64,000 nt of DNA from Microbacterium gorillae (GCF_000826185.2 NZ_LN648875.1:440103-504102); one strand, 5' to 3'; positions 52,865 through 62,140 are shown, counted from the stretch's first letter. The notes: generated by a model from the letters alone, not told the origin. Made by a program: numbers and translations.

Positions 52865-54274
52865 ATGAACACCGACTCCGAGCTGCTCGCCGCCATCGCC
52901 CCCACCAGCGGGCCGACGCGTGAGGTTCATGACCCGGCGACCGGTGAGCTGGTGGGCACGGTTCCCGTGGAGGGCGCTGCGGCCATTGACGCGGCCGTCG
53001 CCACCGCGAAGGGCGCCCAGCCCGGGTGGGCGGCGCTCGCGCACGACCAGCGCAGCGCCTACCTGTTGGCGGCCGCGGACGCGGTTCATGCCGCGGCCGA
53101 ACCCCTGGCGCGGCTGCTCTCCCGCGAGCAGGGCAAGCCCCTGAACGGTCCGAACGCGCGCTTCGAGGTCGGCGCATGCGAGGTCTGGTTGCGCGCGGCC
53201 GCGACGACGGTGCTGGAACCGGAGGTCCTCGTCGATGACGGCGAGTCCCACGCCGAGCTGCACTATCGACCGATCGGCGTCGTGGGCGCGATCGGTCCGT
53301 GGAACTGGCCGATGATGATCTCCGTGTGGCAGATCGCACCCTCGCTGCGAATGGGCAACACCGTGGTGATCAAGCCGAGCGAGCACACTCCGCTGAGCGT
53401 GCTGGCCCTCGTCCACGTGATCAATTCGGCTCTGCCCGACGGCGTGCTGATCGCCGTCTCCGGTGACCGCGAGGCGGGAGCCCGCCTTTCCGGTCATCCG
53501 GACATCGGCAAGGTCATGTTCACCGGTTCCACCGCGACCGGCAAGGCGATCATCCGCAGCTCCGCCGACACCGTCAAGCGACTGACCCTGGAGCTCGGTG
53601 GCAACGATGCGGGCATCGTGCTGCCGGATGTCGATCCGACCGCGATCGCCGAGGACCTGTTCTGGGGCGCATTCATCAACACCGGTCAGACCTGCGCCGC
53701 ACTCAAACGCCTGTACGTGCACGAGGACGTCTACGACGCGGTCTGCGCCGCCCTGACCGACTACGCCCGCAATGTCCCGATGGGGGTCGGGCTGGACGAG
53801 CAGAACGTCCTCGGTCCGCTGCAGAACCGGCAGCAGTACGACATCGTCGCCAGTCTCGTCGAGGACGCCCGCGCCGCGGGTGCGCGCATCCTGCTCGGCG
53901 GCGACCCGGACGCGGACGCCCCGGGCAACTTCTACCCGGCCACGCTCGTCGCCGACATCGCAGACGACAACCCGCTGGTGCAGCAGGAGCAGTTCGGTCC
54001 GGCGCTGCCGATCATCCGGTACGCCACGATCGACGAGGCGGTCGCGATGGCGAACGGCGTCGACGTCGGTCTCGGCGCCTCCGTGTGGTCGGCGGACAAG
54101 GACGCCGCCCGCGCGGTCGCCCAGCGCCTGCAGTCCGGCACCGTGTGGATCAACTCCCACGGCGGGTTGAACCCGATGGTCCCGTTCGGTGGGGCGAAGC
54201 AGTCCGGCTACGGCATGGAGTTCGGTGTTGAGGGGCTGAAGGCCGTCGGCTCACCACAGGTGGTCAGCTCCTGA
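52865..54274 (+). CDS. NAD(P)-dependent aldehyde dehydrogenase
   Basis: 469 aa ALDH superfamily protein. GAIGPWNWPMMISVWQIAPSLRMGNTVVIKPSEHTP, FTGSTATGKAI, ELGGNDAGIVLPD (catalytic Glu) and NTGQTCAALKRLYV (catalytic Cys) are intact; EQFGPALPI is typical. GGNDAxIVLPDVD points to the branch with betaine-aldehyde and phenylacetaldehyde-like enzymes, but the substrate is not fixed. ATG at 52865 with GGGAGGG; a longer open frame to 52679 covers repeats. It is 145 bp upstream of the ThDP enzyme gene, possibly with a separate promoter between. Confidence 0.9.
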   Translation: MNTDSELLAAIAPTSGPTREVHDPATGELVGTVPVEGAAAIDAAVATAKGAQPGWAALAHDQRSAYLLAAADAVHAAAEPLARLLSREQGKPLNGPNARFEVGACEVWLRAAATTVLEPEVLVDDGESHAELHYRPIGVVGAIGPWNWPMMISVWQIAPSLRMGNTVVIKPSEHTPLSVLALVHVINSALPDGVLIAVSGDREAGARLSGHPDIGKVMFTGSTATGKAIIRSSADTVKRLTLELGGNDAGIVLPDVDPTAIAEDLFWGAFINTGQTCAALKRLYVHEDVYDAVCAALTDYARNVPMGVGLDEQNVLGPLQNRQQYDIVASLVEDARAAGARILLGGDPDADAPGNFYPATLVADIADDNPLVQQEQFGPALPIIRYATIDEAVAMANGVDVGLGASVWSADKDAARAVAQRLQSGTVWINSHGGLNPMVPFGGAKQSGYGMEFGVEGLKAVGSPQVVSS

Positions 54275-54291
54275 GCCGAGGGACCCCCTCA

Positions 54292-54322
54292 TATACTGAT
54301 CCAGTCCGGGGCATGACCCCGG
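54292..54322 (+). promoter_or_regulatory. TATACT -10 box and leader hairpin upstream of the ThDP enzyme
   Basis: TATACT at 54292-54297, followed by CCGGGG-catga-CCCCGG (54306-54322). The leader to the ATG would be about 115 nt. The hairpin could also end the upstream aldehyde dehydrogenase message. Confidence 0.45.
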
Positions 54323-54419
54323 TGCTCGAAAAATGGGCACGAAGCCAAGTCGACGGTGTCGTCGGCCCGCGTGAGACACATACGGACCCTTCCGCTCCGT
54401 TCTCACGACAGGAATCACC

Positions 54420-56075
54420 ATGCCCACCGACACCTCCGTCTCCGCCCACGTCGCGCATGCGCTCGCCGCTCACGCCGGCCACGTCTTCGGCGTGATGGGC
54501 AACGGCAACGCCTACCTCCTGGATGCGCTCGAGCGCTCGCGCCGAGTGACCTTCACCGCCGTCCGCCACGAGGCGGGTGGTGTGGTCGCGGCGGACGCGC
54601 ACTTCCGCGCGTCCGGACGCATCGCGATCGCGACGGCGACCTATGGCGCCGGGTTCACCAACACGCTCACCCCGCTGGCCGAGGCCGCCCAGGCGCACGT
54701 TCCGCTCGTGCTGGTGGTCGGCGACGAGCCGACCTCGGGGCCGCGCCCGTGGGATGTGGACCAGATCGCGCTGTCCTCCGCCGTCGGGGCGCGCACTTAC
54801 ACCGTCGGGCGCGCGGACGCGGTCGCCACAACCGTGATCGCGATCGAGCACGCACTGAGCTACAGCGTTCCGGTCGTCCTGGCGATCCCCTACGACGTCG
54901 CGACGCTCGAGGCCGGCGAACCGGGCGCCGTGCCCGCGCTGCGTCTGCCGACCGCCGTCGCTCCCGCCGGTGCGGTCAGCACCGCGCGGATCGCGGACAT
55001 CGCCACCGCGCTGGCGAGCGCGGAACGTCCGTATCTGCTCGCCGGACGCGGCGCGCACCTGTCCGGAGCCGGCGAGGTTCTCGGCGCGCTCGCCGCGGCG
55101 ACCGGCGCAGTGACCTCGTCCACGGCGCTCGGTCGCGGCGTCTTTCCGGAGACCGCCTACGACCTCGGCGTGACCGGCGGTTTCGGCGCCGAGGACGCGA
55201 TGGAGCTGATCCGCACGGCAGACGTCGCCGTCGTGTTCGGTGCCGCGCTGAACCAGTTCACGATGCGCTTCGGGGCACTGTTCGGACCGGACACGCGCGT
55301 CTTCCAGGTGGACATCTCCCCCACCGCGACCCACCCCGTCGTGTCCGGTTACGTCCGCGGTGACGCGCGATTGACCGCGGAGGCGATCCTCGCGGAGCTG
55401 CCGGAACGGTCTGGACCGGCGTGGCGGGAGAGCATCGACGCGGACGCGCTGCGGCGGCAGGAGCCCGGCGCGGACCTGGCCGATGACGGCCGTCTCGACC
55501 CCCGGTCCGTCGCCGTTCGCATCGCGGAGAGCCTGCCGGAGGACCGGGTCGTCGTCACGGACGGCGGACATTTCATCGGCTGGGCGAACATGTACTGGCC
55601 GGTGGCGTCGCCCGACCGCATGATGATGGTCGGCACCGCCTACCAGTCCATCGGCCTCGGATTCCCGAGCGTGGTCGGCGCGGCCGCCGCCCGCCCGGAG
55701 TCAACGGTCGTGCTCTCCACCGGCGACGGCGGTGGACTGATGGCCCTGTCCGACCTGGAGTCCGCCGTCCGGGCTGCCGGCGGACGCGGCATCGGCGTGG
55801 TCTGGAACGACGGCGCGTACGGCGCCGAAGTGAACCTCTACGGCCTCAAGGGCCTGGCGACCGGTCCGATGATGATCCCCGGCGTGGACTTCGCCGCCCT
55901 CGCCGAAGCGGTCGGTGCCGAGGGTGTCGTCGTCACGTCCCTCGATGATCTGGACCGGCTCGCCACCTGGGCCGCCGAACCGGTCAGCGAGCGCCGCTTC
56001 CTGCTGCTGGACTGCCGCGTCTCCACACACGTCATCGCGCCGTACCAGCAGGAGATCATCCGCGTGAACTCCTGA
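54420..56075 (+). CDS. Thiamine diphosphate-dependent enzyme (acetolactate synthase/benzoylformate decarboxylase-like)
   Basis: 551 aa with the three ThDP-enzyme domains: Pyr (1-170, catalytic Glu in RHEAGG near residue 51), a central DHS-like domain (about 195-320), and PP (about 365-530) with the Mg/ThDP motif GDGGGLMALSDLESA and later N (VVWNDGAYG). The wording does not place it as a true IlvB: the FAD-binding phrases are weak. Decarboxylation of a 2-keto acid to an aldehyde that the neighbouring dehydrogenase oxidises would make sense, but is inference. AGGA lies before the ATG. Confidence 0.82.
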   Translation: MPTDTSVSAHVAHALAAHAGHVFGVMGNGNAYLLDALERSRRVTFTAVRHEAGGVVAADAHFRASGRIAIATATYGAGFTNTLTPLAEAAQAHVPLVLVVGDEPTSGPRPWDVDQIALSSAVGARTYTVGRADAVATTVIAIEHALSYSVPVVLAIPYDVATLEAGEPGAVPALRLPTAVAPAGAVSTARIADIATALASAERPYLLAGRGAHLSGAGEVLGALAAATGAVTSSTALGRGVFPETAYDLGVTGGFGAEDAMELIRTADVAVVFGAALNQFTMRFGALFGPDTRVFQVDISPTATHPVVSGYVRGDARLTAEAILAELPERSGPAWRESIDADALRRQEPGADLADDGRLDPRSVAVRIAESLPEDRVVVTDGGHFIGWANMYWPVASPDRMMMVGTAYQSIGLGFPSVVGAAAARPESTVVLSTGDGGGLMALSDLESAVRAAGGRGIGVVWNDGAYGAEVNLYGLKGLATGPMMIPGVDFAALAEAVGAEGVVVTSLDDLDRLATWAAEPVSERRFLLLDCRVSTHVIAPYQQEIIRVNS

Positions 56076-56394
56076 CACGCACGGGCACGCCCCCGGCACG
56101 GTCGGCTGTGCCCGCTCCCCCGGTGGCGCAGCCCTACACCACGCCCGCGGCTCACGTTGGTTTCCCACGGGGTTCGTGCTTCAGACGGCGCTGTGGATGG
56201 GTGCGTTCCGCGCGCCGGCTCGAGTTCCCAATAGGGGGCTCCGAGGGTCGATGAGCGAGGGCCAGCGAGGCGAAACGGCGCGAGGTGCTCGGCGGGATCA
56301 GGGTGAGAGAAACCTCATCTCCACAGGCCGAAATCCATCCACAGCCTGGGATATTCAACGTCCAATGTCGGAGGCCCGGCGTAAAATATGGGTT
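56076..56394. other. Spacer before the second 13E12 gene
   Basis: 319 bp without a supported gene. A weak 7-bp hairpin CGGGCAC/GTGCCCG (56082-56114) could end the ThDP enzyme message. Near the right end CTCCACAGG and ATCCACAGC (56320-56345) resemble DnaA boxes but are isolated. TAAAAT (56382-56387) is the promoter -10 of the next gene. Confidence 0.5.
56382..56387 (+). promoter_or_regulatory. -10 box TAAAAT, leaderless promoter of the second 13E12 gene
   Basis: Seven bases before the ATG at 56395; the most A/T-rich -10 in the window. Confidence 0.55.
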
Positions 56395-57786
56395 ATGAAC
56401 ACCACGATGGAACGGACCCGGGAAACGATGGCACACGCCGTCGCCGACCTCCGCTCCATCCTCACCTCCGGCACCCTCGACACGGCGGACCGCGAGGACG
56501 TTCTCGGGTTCGCGGTCAGCGTCGGAGACATGCTCCGGCAATCAGAAGCCGCCGCGATCGAACTCACCGGTGTGATCGAGAAGCGCTCCGCATCTGCGGA
56601 GCGCTTCGACGTTTCTTCCGACTGCCGCTCCGCCAACGAAGTTCTCCAGCGCACCACCGGTGCCGCCCCCACCACCGTCAAGCGATGGAGCCGACTCGCG
56701 GCCGTGGTGAAGCCGGAGCACACGCTCGCGTCGGGTGAGATCCGGCCGGCCGAGTTCCCGGCCCTGCGCGAAGCTCTCACCATCGGAGCCATCGGCGCGG
56801 ACGGCCTGGAGGCCGCGACCCGGCCCCTGCGGGAGATCAAGGATCGCGTCGCGCCGACGGATCTCGCCGAGGTTGACGAGGTTCTCGCCGCAATGACGAC
56901 GACGGCCGGTGCGCCGGTGATGTGCGACACCCTCCGCGACCTCTCCCTCCGCCTGGCCACAGACCTGGACATCACCGGCGCCGAGGCGGAAGAAGAAAAG
57001 GCCTTCCGAGGGCGGGCACTGCGGCTCGGGATCAAGCGCAACGGGCTCGTCCCGATCACCGGCCAGCTGGTCCCGGATGTCGCCGGTGCGCTGTCGGTGT
57101 TGCTGGATTCGATCAACAACCCGCACGGCCAACCGGCGGGCGTGAAGTTCCGGCCCTCCGACGAATCCGACGAGAACGCGGATGTGCGGAGCATGGCGCA
57201 ACGCAACCACGACGCCCTCGGCACGATCCTCGCCGCGGTCCCGAACGCTCCGGACATGCCGACGAACGGCGGCCGCGCACCCGTCCTGGTCATCCACGCG
57301 AGCGAAGACACTGTGCGGGCCGGTAAAGGCTGGGCCACGATCCCCGGGGCAGATGCGACGGGCACGGATGTTCCGGCCCCGTTCGCCGCGGCGAAGCACG
57401 TCGGATGCTGTGGCACCATCCAGCACCTCACGTCCGCGAAGAACGGGCGGATCGTGAAGCTCACCATCGACAAGCGGCTGTTCAGCACCGACCAGCGGCG
57501 AGCGATCACCGCCCGGGACCGGTCCTGCATCATCCCGGGATGCCACACCCCAGCCCGCTGGTGCGAAATCCACCACGTGAAGGAATGGTCCAACGGCGGT
57601 CAGACGGATGTCGACAACGGGGTGCTGATCTGCTGGCACCACCACCGATTCATCGACCGCATGCACTGGGACATCCGCATGACCGACGGCGTCCCCGAAG
57701 TCCGACCACCGGACTGGATCGACCCCACCCAATCCTGGCAACCCACCGGCCCACGGGCCACCGGACAGCCGAAGCCGGGTGCGTGA
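56395..57786 (+). CDS. DUF222/HNH endonuclease, 13E12 repeat family (copy 2)
   Basis: 463 aa. The DUF222 region (about 25-350) includes LRDLSLRLATDLDI and AQRNHDALGTIL; the HNH nuclease domain near the C terminus has CIIPGCHTPARWCEIHHVKEW and GGQTDVDNGVLICWHHHRFID, with the paired His and Asn intact. Only the C-terminal nuclease clearly matches the copy at 28011, so this is not a recent duplicate. Start by the leaderless -10; the open frame to 56176 is ignored. Its TGA overlaps an ATG that opens a long low-complexity frame (see 57787). Confidence 0.88.
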   Translation: MNTTMERTRETMAHAVADLRSILTSGTLDTADREDVLGFAVSVGDMLRQSEAAAIELTGVIEKRSASAERFDVSSDCRSANEVLQRTTGAAPTTVKRWSRLAAVVKPEHTLASGEIRPAEFPALREALTIGAIGADGLEAATRPLREIKDRVAPTDLAEVDEVLAAMTTTAGAPVMCDTLRDLSLRLATDLDITGAEAEEEKAFRGRALRLGIKRNGLVPITGQLVPDVAGALSVLLDSINNPHGQPAGVKFRPSDESDENADVRSMAQRNHDALGTILAAVPNAPDMPTNGGRAPVLVIHASEDTVRAGKGWATIPGADATGTDVPAPFAAAKHVGCCGTIQHLTSAKNGRIVKLTIDKRLFSTDQRRAITARDRSCIIPGCHTPARWCEIHHVKEWSNGGQTDVDNGVLICWHHHRFIDRMHWDIRMTDGVPEVRPPDWIDPTQSWQPTGPRATGQPKPGA

Positions 57787-58420
57787 TGTCCGGGGAGAAC
57801 TCCGCCCACACCACACCCACCCCGGGCTCTCCGACCCTCCGTCTCGCCGACGCGAGTCCAACGACCGAGACAGGGAACCACGTCGAGGACGTGAACGGCG
57901 CAATGGCGACCCCCTCACGAACGCGAGACGGCAACAAAAGCCGAGCAGACGGGCACCGTCCCCAGCCGAAAGACCCGACCACGCAGGAACGCGACCCGCA
58001 CCGCATGGCGGAACCCGCCACCCACCCCGCGAAGCTTCAACCCGCCGGCGCTCACGCGACGAGCAACGAAAACGACACCGACGCGATGGCAACCACCCCG
58101 CCAACCCGACCCGGCGACGCGACTCGATCCACGCCGGACGGTCTGAAGCCGAAAACCCAACCCCGCCGGAACCCGCAGCGCCGAACGCAACGCACCCACG
58201 CCACTCCGAGCGCACCCGACGCGACCACCCCGACATCCGCGCGCCGACAGTCGAACAGCACCACCCTGAAAACCCATGCCGTCTTAAGCCAAAAGAACGC
58301 AACCACGCCGGAACTCGACACGAGAACCCCCGCCCCGCACGGACCAACGTTTCGTCCAGAGATCGCGCGCGCAACGGCCGAGGCGGAGACTGAGCGCCGG
58401 CAACGGGACAGAACGGACGA
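57787..58420. repeat. Degenerate repeat region downstream of the second 13E12 gene
   Basis: 634 bp, C- and A-rich on the plus strand. A 32-34-bp motif of the form GTCNNNAGCCRAAA...CGCNGGAAC recurs at 57958-57990, 58141-58172 and 58281-58314. An ATG at 57786 (overlapping the upstream TGA) opens a Pro/Thr/Arg-rich frame through the region and on into antisense of the next gene. The three motif copies fall in different frames, so the conservation is at DNA level and I do not call a gene. Confidence 0.55.
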
Positions 58421-58459
58421 CGCTTCGCCCCCACCCCGTTTCGGGGCGGGGGCGAAGCG
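58421..58459. terminator. Hairpin between the 13E12 repeat region and the MHS transporter
   Basis: 17 paired bases with one A-C mismatch (58421-58438 with 58442-58459; CGCTTCGCCCCC outer stem) and a TTT loop, five bases past the transporter stop. Suited to both directions. Confidence 0.85.
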
Positions 58460-58463
58460 GTCA

Positions 58464-59846
58464 TCAGGCCTTCGAAAGGCCGTAGACCGCGCTCACGGAC
58501 TGCTCATCCTCGGCGTCCGGACCGAGCGGAATCCCGCTGCGGTCCTTCAGCGCAAGGGTGGCGAGCAGTCCGATCACCGTCATCCCCAGCAGATACCAGA
58601 CGACCCCCACCGTCGAGCCGGTCGCCTGCACGATCGCCTTCGCGATCAAGCCCGAGAACGCTCCGCCGAGGATCGATCCCAGCGCGTACGAGATCGAGAC
58701 GCCGGAGAAGCGGATCGACGCCGGGAACATCTCGGTGTAGAACGCCGCCTGCGGCCCGTAGGTGAAGCCGAGCCCGAGCGTCAACAGGATCAGCGCGAGC
58801 GCGACCATGACGAGGCTTCCGGTATTCACCATCGGGAACAGCGCGATCACGCCGATCGCCTGCAGAACCCAGCCGATCAGGTAGGTCGTCCGTCGACCGA
58901 TCTTGTCGCAGATCCACCCCGCGAGCCAGGTGAAGATCAACCACGTCACCGCGGACAGCGCCACGATCCACAGGATGGGCGTGACCGGCAGCGCCAGCGG
59001 CCCCTTCGGGTCGGTGGTGTAGTTCTGCACGAAGCCACCGGTGGTCATGTATCCGACGGCATTGTTGCCGGCGAACACGAGCGCGGCCAGCAGCACCAGC
59101 GGCAGATGATGGCGCAGCAGCCGTGCGATCGGCATCTTCGTGTGCGCAGCGCGCTGAGCGATCTCGAGGAACACCGGGCTTTCCTCGACGCCCCGGCGGA
59201 TCCAATATCCGACGAAGATCAGCACGATCGACAGCAGGAACGGGATGCGCCACCCCCAGGCCGCGAACGCGTCCGCGCCGAGCAGGCTCGACGTCAGCGC
59301 CATGATCCCGCTGGACAGCAGCAGGCCGAGCGGCACGCCGACCTGCGGGCTCGCGCCGAACAGACCGCGCTTGTCCTTCGGCGCGTGTTCGACCGCCATC
59401 AGCACGGCGCCGCCCCACTCGCCACCGGCCGAGATGCCCTGCAGAACGCGCAGCAGGAGCAGCAGAATCGGTGCCGCGAAGCCGGCGACGGCCGCGGTGG
59501 GCAGGACGCCGATGAGGGCCGTCGACAGACCCATCATCACGAGCGTCCACATCAGAACGCGACGACGTCCCAGCTTGTCACCGTAGTGCCCGGCCAGGAA
59601 CGCTCCCAGCGGCCGGAACAGGAAGCTGACCCCGATTCCAAAGAAGGCCAGGAGGCCTCCGGTCCCCTCACCGAACGGAGAGAAGAACAGCGGAATGAAG
59701 ACGACCGCGGTAGCGGCGGCGTAGGTGAAGAAGTCGTACCACTCGATCGTGGTGCCGATCACCGTTGCGAGCACGACCCGGCGACGATCCGCCGACGTGC
59801 TGATGGTTCCGGTCGGCGTGAGAGCCGGCCCTGAGCCTGCGGACAT
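58464..59846 (-). CDS. MFS transporter, MHS type, adjacent to hpa genes
   Basis: 460 aa, twelve helices. TIEWYDFFTYAAATAVVFIPLFF and LAGHYGDKLGRRRVLMWTL are MHS signatures; LLLRVLQGISAGGEWGGAVLMAVEHAPKDKRG follows helix 4. Paralogous to the protein at 36729. ATG at 59846 with AAGGAGT. It is divergent from the homoprotocatechuate operon across a spacer with abutting -10 boxes, so uptake of 4-hydroxyphenylacetate, homoprotocatechuate or a related acid is a reasonable inference. Confidence 0.88.
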   Translation of the reverse strand: MSAGSGPALTPTGTISTSADRRRVVLATVIGTTIEWYDFFTYAAATAVVFIPLFFSPFGEGTGGLLAFFGIGVSFLFRPLGAFLAGHYGDKLGRRRVLMWTLVMMGLSTALIGVLPTAAVAGFAAPILLLLLRVLQGISAGGEWGGAVLMAVEHAPKDKRGLFGASPQVGVPLGLLLSSGIMALTSSLLGADAFAAWGWRIPFLLSIVLIFVGYWIRRGVEESPVFLEIAQRAAHTKMPIARLLRHHLPLVLLAALVFAGNNAVGYMTTGGFVQNYTTDPKGPLALPVTPILWIVALSAVTWLIFTWLAGWICDKIGRRTTYLIGWVLQAIGVIALFPMVNTGSLVMVALALILLTLGLGFTYGPQAAFYTEMFPASIRFSGVSISYALGSILGGAFSGLIAKAIVQATGSTVGVVWYLLGMTVIGLLATLALKDRSGIPLGPDAEDEQSVSAVYGLSKA

Positions 59847-59917
59847 TGAAGGACTCCTTTGTCATGCCGGTCCTGACCCGAGGGGTGCCTCCCCGTGACA
59901 TTGCCCGGTTACGGGTG

Positions 59918-59945
59918 ATGATATACGATTTGAGATACGACTCAA
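59918..59945. promoter_or_regulatory. Abutting divergent -10 boxes and inverted repeat, hpa operon/MHS transporter
   Basis: Minus strand TATCAT (59918-59923) and plus strand TACGAT (59924-59929) touch each other. TTGAG-ATACGA-CTCAA (59930-59945) follows directly at the plus-strand transcription start. The GntR-type protein encoded in the operon is the likely ligand, controlling both directions. Confidence 0.55.
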
Positions 59946-59994
59946 CCCCCGTTCCGGACGAGTCGTCTCTCGTCCACGAAGAGCAAGGAAGCCC

Positions 59995-61452
59995 ATGACG
60001 ACGGACACCGACCCGCGCTTCGCGAACCTGCCGGTTCGACCGGGCAAGATCATCGCCGTTCACCTGAGCTACTCCTCCCGCGCCGCCCAGCGCGGACGCA
60101 AACCCGCGCAGCCGTCCTACTTCTTCAAGCCGTCCAGTTCCGTCGGGGTCAGCGGGGGCACGATCGGCCGACCCGAGGGCACCGAGCTCCTCGCCTTCGA
60201 GGGCGAGATCGCGCTCATCATCGACACCCCGGCACGCGCGGTCCCGCTCGCGGACGCCTGGTCGCACGTCGGCTGGATCACCGCGGCGAACGACTTCGGC
60301 CTCTACGACCTGCGCGCGAATGACAAGGGCTCGAACGTCCGCTCCAAGGGCGGCGACGGATTCACCCCGCTCGGACCGAACCTCATCGACGCCCGCACCG
60401 TGGACCCGGACGCGGTCCGTCTGCGCACCTGGGTCGACGGCGAGCTCCGCCAGGACGACACGTCCGCCGGCATGTTCTTCTCGTTACCGCGCTTCGTGGC
60501 CGACCTCTCCCAGCACTTCACGCTCGAGCACGGCGACGTGATCCTCACCGGCACCCCCGCGGGTTCCTCAGTCGTCGACATCGGCGCGGTCGTCGAGGTC
60601 GAGGTCAGCACGGACGACGCCACCAGCGGCATCCTGCGCACCACCGTGGTCGCCGGCGCCGGATCGTACGACCCCGCGGTCGGGTCGCTGCCCGCGGTCA
60701 ACGACCTGCAGCGCGAGGAGGCCTGGGGCTCACGCGAGGCCGCCGGCCTGCCCACCCCCGGCCTGGACCCGGTGCTCGCCGACAAGCTGCGGCGCGTCCC
60801 GGTCGCCGCCCTGTCCGGCCAGCTGCGCAAGCATGGGCTGAACAACGTCACGATCGACGGCGTCCGTTCCAACCACCCGGACGAGAAGATCGTCGGGCTC
60901 GCCCGGACCCTCCGCTTCGTCCCGAACCGGGAGGACCTGTTCGCCTCGCACGGGGGCGGGTACAACGCGCAGAAGCGCACGTTCGACGCGGTCGGCAAGG
61001 GCGAGATCATCGTGATCGAGGCGCGCGGCGAGGCGGGGTCCGGAACGCTCGGTGACGTCCTCGCTATCCGCGCACACGCTCGCGGTGCCGCCGGAATCGT
61101 CACCGACGGTGGGGTGCGCGACTGGGACGCCGTGGCGGCAGTGGGCATCCCGGTGTATTCGCAGGGCGCCCATCCCGCTGTCCTCGGCCGGAAGCACGTT
61201 CCGTGGGAGGGAGATGTCACGGTCGCCTGCGGTGGAACCACCGTGCAGCCGGGCGACATCATCGTCGGAGACCGCGACGGTGTGATCGTCATCCCGCCCG
61301 CCATCGCGACCGAGGTCGTCGACGCCGCCCTCGCCCAGGAGGACGAGGACGCCTGGATCGCTCAGCGCGTCGCGGAGGGCGAGAAGGTGGACGGACTGTT
61401 CCCGATGAACGCCACCTGGCGCGCCCGCTACGAGGCTGACCATGCCGATTAA
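59995..61452 (+). CDS. Fumarylacetoacetate hydrolase-fold + RraA-like fusion (HpaG/HpaF type)
   Basis: 485 aa. Residues about 15-225 are an FAH-fold domain (SYFFKPSSSVGVSGGTI, FEGEIALIID, ANDFGLYDLR, GDVILTGTPAGSS) with the acidic metal ligands in EGEIALII and NDF. After about 35 linker residues, 265-480 form an RraA/aldolase-like domain (HGLNNVTIDGVRS, GTLGDVLAIRAHARGAAGIVTDGGVRDWDAV, VQPGDIIVGDRDGVIVIP), where GDVL and DGGVRD supply substrate and metal contacts. It may combine decarboxylase/isomerase and aldolase steps of the homoprotocatechuate pathway. AAGGAAG precedes the ATG. Confidence 0.88.
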   Translation: MTTDTDPRFANLPVRPGKIIAVHLSYSSRAAQRGRKPAQPSYFFKPSSSVGVSGGTIGRPEGTELLAFEGEIALIIDTPARAVPLADAWSHVGWITAANDFGLYDLRANDKGSNVRSKGGDGFTPLGPNLIDARTVDPDAVRLRTWVDGELRQDDTSAGMFFSLPRFVADLSQHFTLEHGDVILTGTPAGSSVVDIGAVVEVEVSTDDATSGILRTTVVAGAGSYDPAVGSLPAVNDLQREEAWGSREAAGLPTPGLDPVLADKLRRVPVAALSGQLRKHGLNNVTIDGVRSNHPDEKIVGLARTLRFVPNREDLFASHGGGYNAQKRTFDAVGKGEIIVIEARGEAGSGTLGDVLAIRAHARGAAGIVTDGGVRDWDAVAAVGIPVYSQGAHPAVLGRKHVPWEGDVTVACGGTTVQPGDIIVGDRDGVIVIPPAIATEVVDAALAQEDEDAWIAQRVAEGEKVDGLFPMNATWRARYEADHAD

Positions 61453-62140
61453 GACCCTTCCCGCCCCCCGCACGAGCAAGTCCGAACACGCCTACCGGTG
61501 GATTCGCGACGGGATCGCGAGCCACCGATTCGGCCCCGGCTACCGTCTCGTGCTCGGCAGCGTCGCTGACGAGCTGCAGATGAGTGTCGTCCCGGTCCGC
61601 GAGGCGATCCGCCGCCTCGAGGCCGAGGGCCTGGTGACGTTCGAACGCAACGTGGGCGCCCGCGTCACGCTCGTGGACGCGCGCGACTACGTGGACACGA
61701 TGGAGTCCCTCGGCATCATCGAGGGTGCCGCGACCGCGCTCGCCGCCCCGCTGCTGAGCGAAGAGCAGCTGGCACGTGCCGAGCAGATCAACGCCCGTAT
61801 GGCGGCGCTGCTGCCGACCTTCGATCCGCACAGCTTCACGGTCCTGAACCAGGAGTTCCACGCCACGCTGTTCGAGGGGTGCCCGAACGCGCACCTCCTC
61901 GAGCTGGTGGAGCGGGACTGGTCACGCCTGGCGGGGCTGCGGGACTCGACGTTCGCCTTCGTCCCGGACCGCGCCGCGCACTCCGTCCGCGAGCACACCG
62001 AACTGATCGCACTGATCCGCACCGCGGCCCCCGGCTTCGAGATCGAACAGGCCGCCCGCGCCCACCGTACCCACACACTGCAGGCCTACCGAGAAGCTCG
62101 GGGCCTGACCGAGGACACCCGTCTCAAGGAGGAGCAATGA
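61442..62140 (+). CDS. GntR-family (FCD) transcriptional regulator
   Basis: 232 aa. N-terminal winged HTH (AYRWIRDGIASHRFGPGYRLVLGSVADELQMSVVPVREAIRRLEAEGLV, recognition helix SVVPVREAIRRL) and a helical FCD ligand domain with Asp/His metal residues (NQEFHATLFEG; VREHTELI). It overlaps the upstream gene by 11 bases and hpaE by four, so it is made with the enzymes it probably controls. Likely effector: an hpa intermediate. Confidence 0.9.
   Translation: MPIKTLPAPRTSKSEHAYRWIRDGIASHRFGPGYRLVLGSVADELQMSVVPVREAIRRLEAEGLVTFERNVGARVTLVDARDYVDTMESLGIIEGAATALAAPLLSEEQLARAEQINARMAALLPTFDPHSFTVLNQEFHATLFEGCPNAHLLELVERDWSRLAGLRDSTFAFVPDRAAHSVREHTELIALIRTAAPGFEIEQAARAHRTHTLQAYREARGLTEDTRLKEEQ

Noticed and set aside
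56320..56345. DnaA-box-like TCCACAG words as an origin
   Set aside because: Only two poor matches to TTATCCACA, no AT-rich unwinding region and no dnaA or dnaN nearby.
57786..58463. Possible coding frame for a disordered Pro/Thr/Arg-rich protein coupled to the second 13E12 gene
   Set aside because: The frame stays open without a stop into antisense of the MHS gene, codon use is less biased than in neighbours, and the repeated DNA motif falls in different frames.
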